Assembly (NCBI GenBank): GCA_023381235.1 | Contig: JAMCTV010000110.1 | Location: forward strand, 2,715-18,787 | DNA length: 16,073 bases | Reading direction: 5' to 3' | Source of the DNA: Gammaproteobacteria bacterium | Lineage (GTDB): Bacteria; Pseudomonadota; Gammaproteobacteria; SURF-13 | Shown here: positions 1-6,116 of the stretch, one piece after another | Position numbering within the stretch: position 1 is the first letter of the stretch | How the letters are laid out: each line of letters opens with the position of its first letter | Made by a program: the position numbers and the translations under genes | The notes under the pieces: model-generated | What the model was told of the DNA's origin: nothing | What the model saw: only the letters and a program-made list of their open reading frames with translations | The model's database searches: none

Positions 1-116
1 GGCGCACAGGGCGGGAAAGAATTGCTCTGCAACGCGCGTCACGCATTCGTCCAGCTCGACCTGCACCACCTGCTTCACCGGGTGCTTCAACACCTCGTGT
101 GGCGTGCGTGAATGCC
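1..116. repeat. Exact direct copy of an internal speE segment
   Basis: Bases 1-116 are identical to 809-924. Bases 1-98 read as antisense speE (spermidine synthase), and from about base 99 the sequence reads as proB. The copy begins at the first base of the window, so its true length is unknown and may extend to the left. An exact repeat at a contig end, joined to a different gene, is typical of an assembly join. A real partial duplication cannot be excluded from one sequence. Confidence 0.9.
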
Positions 117-266
117 GAGGGCAGGGAGATCGCGCGCGGCCTGGTGAATTACAGCGCCGAGGAGTCGCGCAAAATCATGCGCCAGCCCAGCGACAAGATC
201 GAGCAGTTACTGGGTTATGTGGACGAGCTGGAGCTGATCCACCGCGATAATCTGGTGCTGGTATAA
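99..266 (+). CDS. proB: Glutamate 5-kinase, C-terminal fragment
   Basis: The frame ending in TAA at 264-266 reads VACVNAEGREIARGLVNY, then GYVDELELIHRDNLVLV at the end. This matches the end of the C-terminal PUA domain of glutamate 5-kinase, which phosphorylates glutamate in the first step of proline synthesis. Only about 55 of some 370 residues are present. Upstream of base 99 the sequence changes to antisense speE, so the body of proB is missing here, either lost or cut off by an assembly join. The gene converges on speE, with 59 bp between the two stop codons. The family call is secure from the GxEIARGLVNY and HRDNLVL signatures. Whether an intact proB exists elsewhere cannot be seen. Confidence 0.85.
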   Translation: MACVNAEGREIARGLVNYSAEESRKIMRQPSDKIEQLLGYVDELELIHRDNLVLV

Positions 267-270
267 GACA

Positions 271-350
271 GTAGCAAGTGACAAGTTGCAACTAGCAAGA
301 GGTAAAGCGATAGCGCGTTTCCTTGTCACTTGCTACTTGCTACTTGCAAC
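271..350. repeat. Inverted repeat built from 7-bp units, between proB and speE
   Basis: The left arm 271-298 is four heptamers ending in CAA: GTAGCAA, GTGACAA, GTTGCAA, CTAGCAA. The right arm 323-350 is four heptamers starting with TTG: TTGTCAC, TTGCTAC, TTGCTAC, TTGCAAC. Positions 270-285 and 322-337 are perfectly complementary over 16 bp. The speE stop codon (326-328) and the last residues of SpeE lie inside the right arm. Between two convergent genes it could act as a two-way terminator, but there is no T-tract. A related element stands before trmJ (14577-14674). Confidence 0.8.
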
Positions 351-1214
351 TGGGCAAGTAAAAATTCCGGCAGCGCCAGTGCGCCCTGATGCACGGCCGC
401 ATTGTAATAGCGCGTGGTAAAGGTTTTATTGAGCGCGGCCTGTTCACGGAATTTCGTCACGGCGCCGTCTTTGCCCGCCAGCGTCGCGCTCCACCAGCCG
501 GAAGGGTAGGTGCATTGGGGAAAGTGCAGGGTGTGCGGTTGCGGGAAGCCCGCGCCGCGCAGGGCCTGATGCATGGCCGTAATCAGCCCGGCGTGAAACA
601 GCGGCGACTCGCTTTGGCCCACGACCAGGCCGCCGGGGCGCAGGGCGCGGCGGCAGTCTTTATAGAACGCCTCGGAAAACAAACCCGCGGCGGGGCCGAT
701 GGGGTCGGTACCGTCCACGATAATCACATCATAGCTTTCGGACTTGGCGTCCTTGACCCACTGGATGCCGTCGGCAAAGCGCAGTGCCGCGCGCGGGTCG
801 TTGTTGGAGGCGCACAGGGCGGGAAAGAATTGCTCTGCAACGCGCGTCACGCATTCGTCCAGCTCGACCTGCACCACCTGCTTCACCGGGTGCTTCAACA
901 CCTCGTGTGGCGTGCGTGAATGCCACCTCGTGCAGCGTGCCGCAGTCGCCGCCGCCGATGATGAGCACCGATTCCGGGTGGGGGTGGGTGAACAGTACCG
1001 GGTGCGACATCATCTCGTGGTAAATGAAGTTATCACGATCCGTCACCATTACCAGGCCGTCCAGGGTCATGAGCCGGCCAAAGGTCCCGGTTTCCCAGAT
1101 TTCGATGCGCTGATAGGGCGATTGCTCCTCGTGCAGCCTGCGCTTGAGTTCGAGCGATATCGCCGAACCCTGTTCGGCCCACTCCTCGGTAAACCAGTGA
1201 CTGTCCAGCGCCAT
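326..1214 (-). pseudogene. speE: Spermidine synthase, frameshifted by a 25-bp insertion
   Basis: Spermidine synthase transfers an aminopropyl group from decarboxylated S-adenosylmethionine to putrescine. Translation from ATG at 1214 gives MALDSHWFTEEW, the substrate-site stretch DRDNFIYHEMMSHP and the SAM-binding IIGGGDCGTLHEV, then leaves frame. The other half resumes in another frame with LKHPVKQVVQVELDE and contains DVIIVDGTDPIGP and FYKDCRRALRPGG. The sequence cacctcgtg occurs at 899-907 and 924-932. Removing 899-923 rejoins HEV to LKHPV and gives exactly 288 codons, the usual family length. The inserted bases include 16 nt that match proB at 100-115, so this may be an assembly error and not real gene loss. 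The start has a GAAAGGAA Shine-Dalgarno-like site. The gene is divergent from speA, another polyamine gene. Confidence 0.9.
809..924. repeat. Internal speE copy of the 116-bp repeat
   Basis: This is the mate of 1-116. It covers the coding sequence after the SAM-binding loop of speE plus the 25-bp insertion. The two copies part at 117 and 925: the first continues into proB, the second returns to speE at a second copy of cacctcgtg. Confidence 0.9.
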
Positions 1215-1252
1215 GTGCAAATTCCTTTCGATTAATTGCGGAAACACGCCAT

Positions 1253-1281
1253 AATAGCAAAATATGGAATAGCAAAATATG
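1253..1281. promoter_or_regulatory. Tandem 14-bp repeat in the speE/speA divergent gap
   Basis: The sequence aatagcaaaatatg occurs at 1253-1266 and again at 1268-1281, with a 15-bp period, in the 86-bp AT-rich gap between the starts of speE and speA. On the minus strand it supplies a possible extended -10 (TGCTATTAT, 1251-1259) for speE. On the plus strand TATGAT (1278-1283) could be a -10 for speA. Neither has a convincing -35. It may be a binding site for a regulator of both polyamine genes, or a chance duplication. Confidence 0.4.
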
Positions 1282-1300
1282 ATCCTCTTTGGGGCAAGAC

Positions 1301-3190
1301 ATGGGCAACTGGAATATAGACGACGCGCGTCAGGCATATAACCTCAAGCACTGGAGCGGCGGTTACTTCGACATCAACGATGCGGGACATCTCACCGCGC
1401 GCCCGCGCCGTGATGTGCATGGCCCCGGCATAGACCTGCATAAGCTCAGCCAGGAGATCAGCGCATCGGGCCTGAAGCTGCCGGTGCTGGTGCGCTTCTC
1501 CGGCATCCTGCACCAGCGCGTGGATACGCTGTGCGGCAGCTTTGCCCAAGCCATGCAGCAGGAAGGCTACCAGGGCGGTTTTACCGCGGTGTATCCGATC
1601 AAGGTCAACCAGCAGCGGCGCGTGGTGGAGGAAATCCTCAAATACGGCAAAGGCCGCGTCGGACTGGAGGCGGGCAGCAAGCCGGAACTGCTTGCGGTGC
1701 TGGCGTTGGCGGATTCCAACGGCGGCATTGTGGTGTGCAACGGCTACAAGGACCGTGAATACCTGCGCCTGGCCTTGATCGGCAGGCAGCTTGGCCATCG
1801 CGTTTATATTGTGATCGAGCGCCTGGCGGAATTGGATCTGGTGCTGGAGGAGGCGCGTACGCTGGCTATCGCGCCGCTGCTCGGCGTGCGCGTGCGCCTG
1901 GCATCCATCGGCGCGGGCAAGTGGCAGAACACCGGCGGCGAGAAGGCCAAGTTCGGCCTGTCCTCCTCGCAGGTGCTGCGCGTGGTGGAGCGTTTGCGCG
2001 AGCGCAACATGCTCGACTGCCTGCAATTGCTGCACTTCCACATGGGCTCGCAAATCGCCAACATCCGCGACATCCAGCGCGGCATGAGCGAGTGCGCGCG
2101 CTACTACGCCGCGCTGCGCGCGCAGGGCGTCGAGCTGAACTGCGTGGACGTAGGCGGCGGTCTGGGCATAGATTACGACGGCACGCGCTCACGCGATTTC
2201 TGCTCCATGAATTACAGCGTGCAGGAATACGCCAATAACGTGGTGCATACGCTGGGCGCGATCTGCAAGGAGCGCGGCCTGCCCTATCCGCACATCATCA
2301 CCGAGTCCGGCCGCGCCATGACCGCGCATCACGCCATGCTCATCACCAACATCATAGACGTGGAGCGCGCGCCGGGCGAACAGCCGGTTGCGCCCGCGCT
2401 GGAGGATGAGCCGCGCGTGGTTCGTGACCTGTGGCGCGAACTGGAGAGCTTGTCCGGCCGCACCGCGACCGAGACCTATCACGACGCGCTGCACTGGTTG
2501 TCCGAAGCCAACGAGATGTTCACCCATGGCCTGTTGAGTCTCGATCAGCGCGCGCGCGCCGAACAGATTTACTCCGCCATTTGCTGGAAGGTGCGCGAAC
2601 TGCTGCAAGGCGGCGCGCGCAGCCAGCGCGAGGTGCTCAACGAGCTGAACGAAAAGCTCGCCGATAAATACTTCTGCAACTTCTCCCTGTTCCAGTCCAT
2701 GCCCGATGCCTGGGCGATAGACCAGATTTTCCCCGTCATGCCGCTGCACCGCCTGAACGAACGCCCCACGCGCCGCGCCACGTTGCAGGACATGACCTGC
2801 GACTCGGACGGGCGCATAGATTTGTATGTGGACAGCGAAGGGGTGGAGACGAGCCTGCTGTTGCATCCGGTGCAGCCCGGCGAACCTTATCTGATCGGCA
2901 TCTTCCTGCTCGGAGCGTATCAGGAAATTCTCGGCGACATGCACAACCTGTTCGGCGACACCGATTCGGTGCACGTGGAACTCGATGCTGATGGCGCCTA
3001 TCACTTTACCCACCCTCTGCGCGGCGACACGGTGGATTCGGTGCTGCGTTACGTGCAGTTTAATGCAGACGACCTGATGGCGCTGTTCAGAAAAAAGGTC
3101 GAAGCGGCGAAACTGCAACCCGCGCAGCGGCAAGGTTTCCTGCAGGAACTGCAAGAAGGCTTGAGCGGCTACACCTATCTGGAGGATTAA
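1301..3190 (+). CDS. speA: Biosynthetic arginine decarboxylase (PLP-dependent)
   Basis: The product converts arginine to agmatine and CO2, the first step of the agmatine route to putrescine. The 629-residue protein has the size of the biosynthetic SpeA family. It shows the PLP-lysine motif YPIKVNQQ (Lys about 101), FGLSSSQV, the HFHMGSQ strand, DVGGGLGIDYDGT (about 282-294, phosphate binding) and ESGRAMTAHHA. I chose ATG 1301, not TTG 1289, because GGGG sits 6-7 bases before it and MGNWNIDDARQAYNLKHW is a natural SpeA start. The gene is divergent from speE, whose substrate putrescine derives from agmatine, so the two may be controlled together. It leads a tight run with the Nudix gene 8 bp downstream. 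Nothing in the frame suggests damage. Confidence 0.97.
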   Translation: MGNWNIDDARQAYNLKHWSGGYFDINDAGHLTARPRRDVHGPGIDLHKLSQEISASGLKLPVLVRFSGILHQRVDTLCGSFAQAMQQEGYQGGFTAVYPIKVNQQRRVVEEILKYGKGRVGLEAGSKPELLAVLALADSNGGIVVCNGYKDREYLRLALIGRQLGHRVYIVIERLAELDLVLEEARTLAIAPLLGVRVRLASIGAGKWQNTGGEKAKFGLSSSQVLRVVERLRERNMLDCLQLLHFHMGSQIANIRDIQRGMSECARYYAALRAQGVELNCVDVGGGLGIDYDGTRSRDFCSMNYSVQEYANNVVHTLGAICKERGLPYPHIITESGRAMTAHHAMLITNIIDVERAPGEQPVAPALEDEPRVVRDLWRELESLSGRTATETYHDALHWLSEANEMFTHGLLSLDQRARAEQIYSAICWKVRELLQGGARSQREVLNELNEKLADKYFCNFSLFQSMPDAWAIDQIFPVMPLHRLNERPTRRATLQDMTCDSDGRIDLYVDSEGVETSLLLHPVQPGEPYLIGIFLLGAYQEILGDMHNLFGDTDSVHVELDADGAYHFTHPLRGDTVDSVLRYVQFNADDLMALFRKKVEAAKLQPAQRQGFLQELQEGLSGYTYLED

Positions 3191-3198
3191 CGGTTCGC

Positions 3199-3807
3199 AT
3201 GACGCGCCATTATGAAATTATCCAGCGCGAGGTGTGCTACCAGGGCTTTTTCCGCCTGGAGCGCTACCGTTTGCGTCACGACCTGTTTTCCGGCGGCAGC
3301 AGCCGCGTGCTCACGCGCGAACTGCTCGAACGCGGCCATGCCGCTGCCGTACTGCCTTATGACCCGGAACGCGATGCGGTAGTGCTGATTGAGCAGTTTC
3401 GCATCGGCGCACTCGACGACGCGCACGGCCCGTGGCTGCTGGAGATCGTGGCCGGGATGATGGAAGAGGGCGAGAGCGCGGAGGACCTGGCGCGGCGCGA
3501 AGCGGTGGAAGAGGCGGGTTGCATTATTCAAGAGCTGTTGCCCGTGTGTGATTATCTGGTCAGCCCCGGCGGAGCCAGCGAGCGCATCCACTTGTTCTGC
3601 GGGCGCGTGGACAGCCGTCACGCGGGTGGCGTACACGGCATACATGAGGAAGGTGAAGACATCCTGGCGCACGTCGTGTCCTTCGCCGAGGCGATGCGCT
3701 GGCTGGAACAGGGACGCATCCGCTCCGCCAGCCCCATCATCGCGTTGCAATGGCTGGCCCTGCATCGTGATGAGCTACGCCAACGCTGGCTGGGCGCATC
3801 AGCCTAG
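3199..3807 (+). CDS. nudF: Nudix hydrolase, ADP-ribose pyrophosphatase type
   Basis: The product probably cleaves ADP-ribose to AMP and ribose 5-phosphate with Mg2+. The 202-residue protein carries a complete Nudix box at about residues 86-108 (GMMEEGESAEDLARREAVEE followed by AGC), including the REAVEE metal-binding glutamates. It also has features of the NudF/YffH group: VVLIEQFRIGA before the box, then YLVSPGGASERIHLFCGRVD. ATG 3199 lies 8 bp after the speA stop, with GGAGG at the end of speA about 13 bp upstream, so translation coupled to speA is plausible. Substrate preference within the Nudix family cannot be settled by motif alone, so the symbol is a best match. Confidence 0.88.
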   Translation: MTRHYEIIQREVCYQGFFRLERYRLRHDLFSGGSSRVLTRELLERGHAAAVLPYDPERDAVVLIEQFRIGALDDAHGPWLLEIVAGMMEEGESAEDLARREAVEEAGCIIQELLPVCDYLVSPGGASERIHLFCGRVDSRHAGGVHGIHEEGEDILAHVVSFAEAMRWLEQGRIRSASPIIALQWLALHRDELRQRWLGASA

Positions 3808-3816
3808 CGCGCCGTC

Positions 3817-4371
3817 GTGGTATTCGCCTACTATCACCGCTTAAACAAGCATCAGCAGCGCATCTATCAGCAAAGCGACGCAGTAGCCAGCATCTCCCTG
3901 CCTGATGCCGGACCGTTGCACAATCTCACGCAGCAATTGAGCCCGGTGCTGGCGCAAGGCAAGCGCCCTGCCGTGGAGCAGCTTGCCCAACAGTTGGCTA
4001 CCGAAATCACTACCCGCCTGGGCGTTGCGCCGCTGCGCGTCAAGGTGCTCACGGTGCGGCCTAACTGGGAGACAGGTGAGTTACACGGCGAATATTCCCG
4101 CCCCGCCACGCGCCGCGGCACGTCCGTTATCAGCGTGTGGATGCGCACCGCCGCGCGCGGGCAGGTAGTAGCCTTCCGCACCTTCCTCAGAACCCTCCTG
4201 CACGAGATTTGCCATCATCTGGACTACGAACTGCTCAAGCTCGCCGACTCACTGCACACCGAAGGGTTTTACAAACGCGAATCGAGCCTGCTGCGCCAGC
4301 TTGCCGGAGCGCATGCAGCGCCGACGCGGCGTACGGCAACAGGCCCAAAGATAAAAGCAAGGGACAACTGA
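3817..4371 (+). CDS. Unnamed HEXXH (putative zinc metallopeptidase-like) protein
   Basis: This 184-residue protein matches no named family that I can identify with certainty. It starts at GTG 3817, 9 bp after the Nudix gene. The N-terminal part (MVFAYYHRLNKHQQRIYQQS) is polar and helical, the middle contains VRPNWETGELHGEY and ISVWMRTA, and the core is FRTFLRTLLHEICHHLDYELL. This has a zinc-binding HEXXH at 129-133. Downstream LHTEGFYKRESS (146-157) offers His147, Glu149 or Glu155 as a third ligand. There is no signal peptide or membrane segment, so it is probably cytoplasmic. The arginine/lysine-rich tail ends 2 bp before the tRNA-derived repeat at 4374. I infer a soluble metalloprotease fold, with substrate unknown. 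Its place behind speA and the Nudix gene suggests co-transcription, not a shared pathway. Confidence 0.8.
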   Translation: MVFAYYHRLNKHQQRIYQQSDAVASISLPDAGPLHNLTQQLSPVLAQGKRPAVEQLAQQLATEITTRLGVAPLRVKVLTVRPNWETGELHGEYSRPATRRGTSVISVWMRTAARGQVVAFRTFLRTLLHEICHHLDYELLKLADSLHTEGFYKRESSLLRQLAGAHAAPTRRTATGPKIKARDN

Positions 4372-4373
4372 GA

Positions 4374-4417
4374 AAATGGCGCGCCCGGAGAGATTCGAAC
4401 TCCCGGCCGCTTGGTTC
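4374..4417. repeat. Distal att-like copy of the tRNA-Arg 3' end
   Basis: The 44 bp match the 3' part of the tRNA-Arg gene (7307-7350) with two mismatches, and the first 32 bp are identical. They include CCA, acceptor strand, T arm and the start of the anticodon arm, in the same orientation. The rest of a tRNA is absent. This is the displaced half-site expected when an element integrates into the 3' end of a tRNA gene, and it marks the left edge of the island. Confidence 0.85.
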
Positions 4418-4444
4418 ACCAGCCTTACCGGCCCTGCCAGGCCA

Positions 4445-4549
4445 TGCGGAGATTAGAGTCCATATTCTCCGCATATTTGGCGGGAAATATGCTTGCGTTT
4501 GCGGAGAATAACCGCCATAACATCCGCATTAAGCGCGGATATTATGGCG
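4445..4549. promoter_or_regulatory. Cluster of palindromes before the Fic remnant
   Basis: The octamer tgcggaga occurs at 4445-4452 and 4500-4507, and inverted at 4466-4473. The 10-bp arms 4464-4473 and 4500-4509 are exactly complementary and enclose an 8-bp palindrome (gcatattt, 4471-4478, with aaatatgc, 4485-4492). A second inverted repeat (4513-4527 with 4535-4549, 14 of 15 pairs) overlaps the ATG of the Fic remnant. The stretch is clearly more AT-rich than its surroundings. It looks like an operator region for an autoregulated gene. Confidence 0.6.
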
Positions 4550-4618
4550 ACAAAGTATATTCATCAGCTAAAAGGCTGGCCGAAAATGTTCACACAAAAT
4601 AAGGTTCTTTGCCAATAA
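4544..4618 (+). pseudogene. Fic-family (DUF4172-type) protein, N-terminal remnant
   Basis: The short frame starting at ATG 4544 reads MATKYIHQLKGWPKMFTQNK and stops at TAA 4616-4618. The YIHQxxxWPxF pattern is how Fic proteins with an N-terminal DUF4172 domain begin. Fic enzymes usually transfer AMP to target proteins and often act as toxins. Only about 15-20 residues are left. A C-terminal piece of the same kind of protein lies at 5539-5928 on the same strand, so the two are probably ends of one gene whose middle, with the Fic catalytic motif, has been replaced by the GNAT/DUF1778 pair. The fragment alone is too short for certainty; the pairing is what supports the call. Confidence 0.65.
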
Positions 4619-4667
4619 ATAAAGTTCTTTTTTGCGGTGGCCAAACGCCAGAACAATGAGATAAGTG

Positions 4668-5168
4668 TTAAATCAATTTGCGCACCGTCGTCAGCGGAAG
4701 GAACAGCGTCAACGGTTGATTCGGCAAAGCAATGAAATCATGATGCCGGTAGAAGTCTGCCGCCGATTTGTCTTTTGCATCAACCACCAAGGCGTAGGCT
4801 GCAATATCGGAATTGACGGCACGCTCAAGCGCGTCAGCCAACAGTGCGCCACCAAGTCCCTGCCCCTTGAAGTCCTGATCGACGGCTAACCGCCCCATAC
4901 GCACAGCAGGTACTGAAGGGTAGCGCGGTAGTTTCTTGCCGATAGTCGCAAGAAGGTCAGACAGCAGGAGGCTTGCCGATGCCAGGGTGTAGTAGCCAGC
5001 GATGCGCAGATCACCAGTAAGGGCGACAAAGCAGGCTGTCACCCTGCGGCGAATGTCTTGCGTAACCTGCTGCTGAAAATAACTGTCCAGCGGGCTGGAG
5101 CCGCTGTTGAATGTTGTACGGTCGTGCGTCGCGTCGAGTTGCGTGACGCGAAAGGGTGCACCCCTCAC
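4668..5168 (-). CDS. GNAT acetyltransferase toxin (TacT/AtaT-like)
   Basis: Family members acetylate aminoacyl-tRNA and block translation. The 166-residue protein fits: FNSGSSPLDSYFQQQVTQD near the start, IAGYYTLASAS (about 56-66), RYPSVPAVRMGRLAVD (82-97), the acetyl-CoA loop FKGQGLGGALL (100-110) and DFYRHHDF (138-145) with the expected tyrosine at 140. The start is GTG at 5166-5168, overlapping the antitoxin stop (GTGA), which indicates translational coupling. All key motifs are present, so it may be active. The antitoxin comes first, the usual order for this type. It lies between two pieces of a Fic gene, on the opposite strand. The exact target tRNA cannot be told. Confidence 0.9.
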   Translation of the reverse strand: MRGAPFRVTQLDATHDRTTFNSGSSPLDSYFQQQVTQDIRRRVTACFVALTGDLRIAGYYTLASASLLLSDLLATIGKKLPRYPSVPAVRMGRLAVDQDFKGQGLGGALLADALERAVNSDIAAYALVVDAKDKSAADFYRHHDFIALPNQPLTLFLPLTTVRKLI

Positions 5169-5446
5169 GCAGCAGCCACCAGCTTCCGGCGGCGTGCGAA
5201 AGCACGCTTAAGAGCTGGGGTGGCCTTTGGTGGCGACAGCAGCGCCTGCGCAAAACATTCCTGATCGGCCAGAGACAAGCGGATAACTTCGGCTTGCTCA
5301 ATGGCCCGCTGCGCGGCATCTTGCACTGCGGCCACCACGAAATCGGTCATGGTGCGCCCTTGAAGCTCAGAAGCGCGCTTGACCATGGTGCGTAGATCGG
5401 GACTGATTCGGGCCTCAAGACGGGCCGTAGAATTGACTTTTGACAT
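5165..5446 (-). CDS. DUF1778 ribbon-helix-helix antitoxin
   Basis: The product should neutralise the neighbouring GNAT toxin and repress the operon. The 93-residue protein starts STARLEARISPDLRTMVKRA followed by SELQGRTMTDFVVAAV, the ribbon-helix-helix pattern of DUF1778 antitoxins (first strand about 5-13, then two helices). The C-terminal half, ending LKRAFARRRKLVAAA, is the usual toxin-binding tail. ATG 5444-5446 has a strong AGGAGG site 7 bases upstream. A near-consensus promoter with a palindrome in its spacer lies directly before it (5469-5497). The stop overlaps the start of the toxin. The module looks complete. Confidence 0.92.
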   Translation of the reverse strand: MSKVNSTARLEARISPDLRTMVKRASELQGRTMTDFVVAAVQDAAQRAIEQAEVIRLSLADQECFAQALLSPPKATPALKRAFARRRKLVAAA

Positions 5447-5468
5447 GGCAATATCCTCCTATACGAAA

Positions 5469-5497
5469 ATTGTACGGCAGTTAGCCGTACCCGTCAA
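5469..5497 (-). promoter_or_regulatory. Promoter and operator of the GNAT/DUF1778 module
   Basis: On the minus strand TTGACG (5492-5497) and TACAAT (5469-5474) are separated by 17 bp, each matching the sigma-70 consensus at five of six positions. The spacer carries a perfect palindrome, GTACGGC-agtta-GCCGTAC (5472-5490), which overlaps the -10. A repressor bound there would block RNA polymerase, as expected for antitoxin autoregulation. Confidence 0.8.
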
Positions 5498-5538
5498 ATC
5501 CTTTTCAGGATGCAACTTTACTTTTTTTCGGCATTTGA

Positions 5539-5928
5539 TCTGGACAACGAACAATCAACGAGTTATGCGCACTACAGGAAGCGACCCAGAAAGGTGATCT
5601 CGACATTACGGACTGGCTCGAATGGTTCTTAGGTTGTCTCGGACGTGCCTTTGATGGCGCGGAGACAATACTGGCGACGGTATTCAAGAAGGCACGCTTC
5701 TGGGAGATGCATAATGGAGAACATTTCAACGATCGGCGGAGGAAAATTCTCAATCGCCTGCTGGATGGCCTCGAGGGTAAGCTGACGTCATCGAAATGGG
5801 CGTCGCTCGGTAAATGCTCGCAGGACACGGCATCCCGTGACATCGATAATCTCGTGAAGCGTGGGATATTGGTCAAAGACCCGGCTGGCGGGCGCAGCAC
5901 CAGCTATTCACTGGTCGAAGTTCGGTAG
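5539..5928 (+). pseudogene. Fic-family (DUF4172-type) protein, C-terminal remnant
   Basis: After a stop at 5536-5538 the frame reads EATQKGDLDITDWLEWFLGC, then LGRAFDGAETILATVFKKAR, FWEMHNGEHFNDRRRKILNR and LLDGLEGKLTSSKWASLGKC, and ends SYSLVEVR with TAG at 5926-5928. This is the region behind the Fic catalytic domain in DUF4172-type Fic proteins: a helical linker and a winged-helix domain (about 5730-5915). Similarity is clear from about 5578 and doubtful between 5539 and 5577. No good start or ribosome site precedes it, although an internal ATG at 5707 could give a 73-residue winged-helix peptide. The HPFx(D/E)GNGR motif is absent, so no Fic activity can remain. Confidence 0.82.
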
Positions 5929-5965
5929 TGCCGTCATCAACGACGATGACGATTATCGAGGCGTG

Positions 5966-6005
5966 TTGACATCCTCCCCGGCCTTCAGGCCGGGGAGGAT
6001 GTCAA
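5966..6005. repeat. Perfect 18-bp inverted repeat with TTCA loop
   Basis: Arms 5966-5983 (ttgacatcctccccggcc) and 5988-6005 are fully complementary around a 4-nt loop. There is no T-tract after it. Similar GC-rich hairpins (CCTCCCCGGCC) are found at ends of IS200/IS605-type elements and as free repeats, but no transposase is nearby. It lies between the Fic remnant and the higBA-like promoter. It may be a decayed element end or a transcription insulator. Confidence 0.85.
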
Positions 6006-6082
6006 GGACGGGTGTTCGGGATGCGATCGGACTAAATCACGCTCGCCTGCAAGCGCGCTGAGGATTTGGCAGTGGATCTGGG

Positions 6083-6111
6083 TTGACAACATATACCCGT
6101 TCAGGTATATT
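6083..6111 (+). promoter_or_regulatory. Promoter and operator of the HigB/HigA-type module
   Basis: TTGACA (6083-6088) and TATATT (6106-6111) are 17 bp apart, a near-perfect sigma-70 promoter. The palindrome ATATACC-cgttca-GGTATAT (6091-6097 and 6104-6110) fills the spacer and is a probable operator for the antitoxin. The first ATG (6117) lies only 6 bases after the -10, at the expected transcription start, so the message would have almost no leader. Confidence 0.75.
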
Positions 6112-6116
6112 TCTGC

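Noticed and set aside
1289..1300. TTG start of speA four codons upstream
   Set aside because: The GGGG ribosome site overlaps this start, and ATG 1301 has correct spacing.
2189..3154. Open frame (321 codons) on the minus strand
   Set aside because: Antisense of speA; low-complexity composition and no ribosome site or motif.
4411..4602. Small plus-strand open frame next to the left att-like site
   Set aside because: It runs through the palindromes in a different frame from the Fic remnant and shows no recognisable protein features.
5707..5928. Independent small winged-helix regulator
   Set aside because: The same frame continues upstream to about 5578 with clear Fic/DUF4172 similarity, and no ribosome site precedes ATG 5707, so a gene remnant is the better reading.
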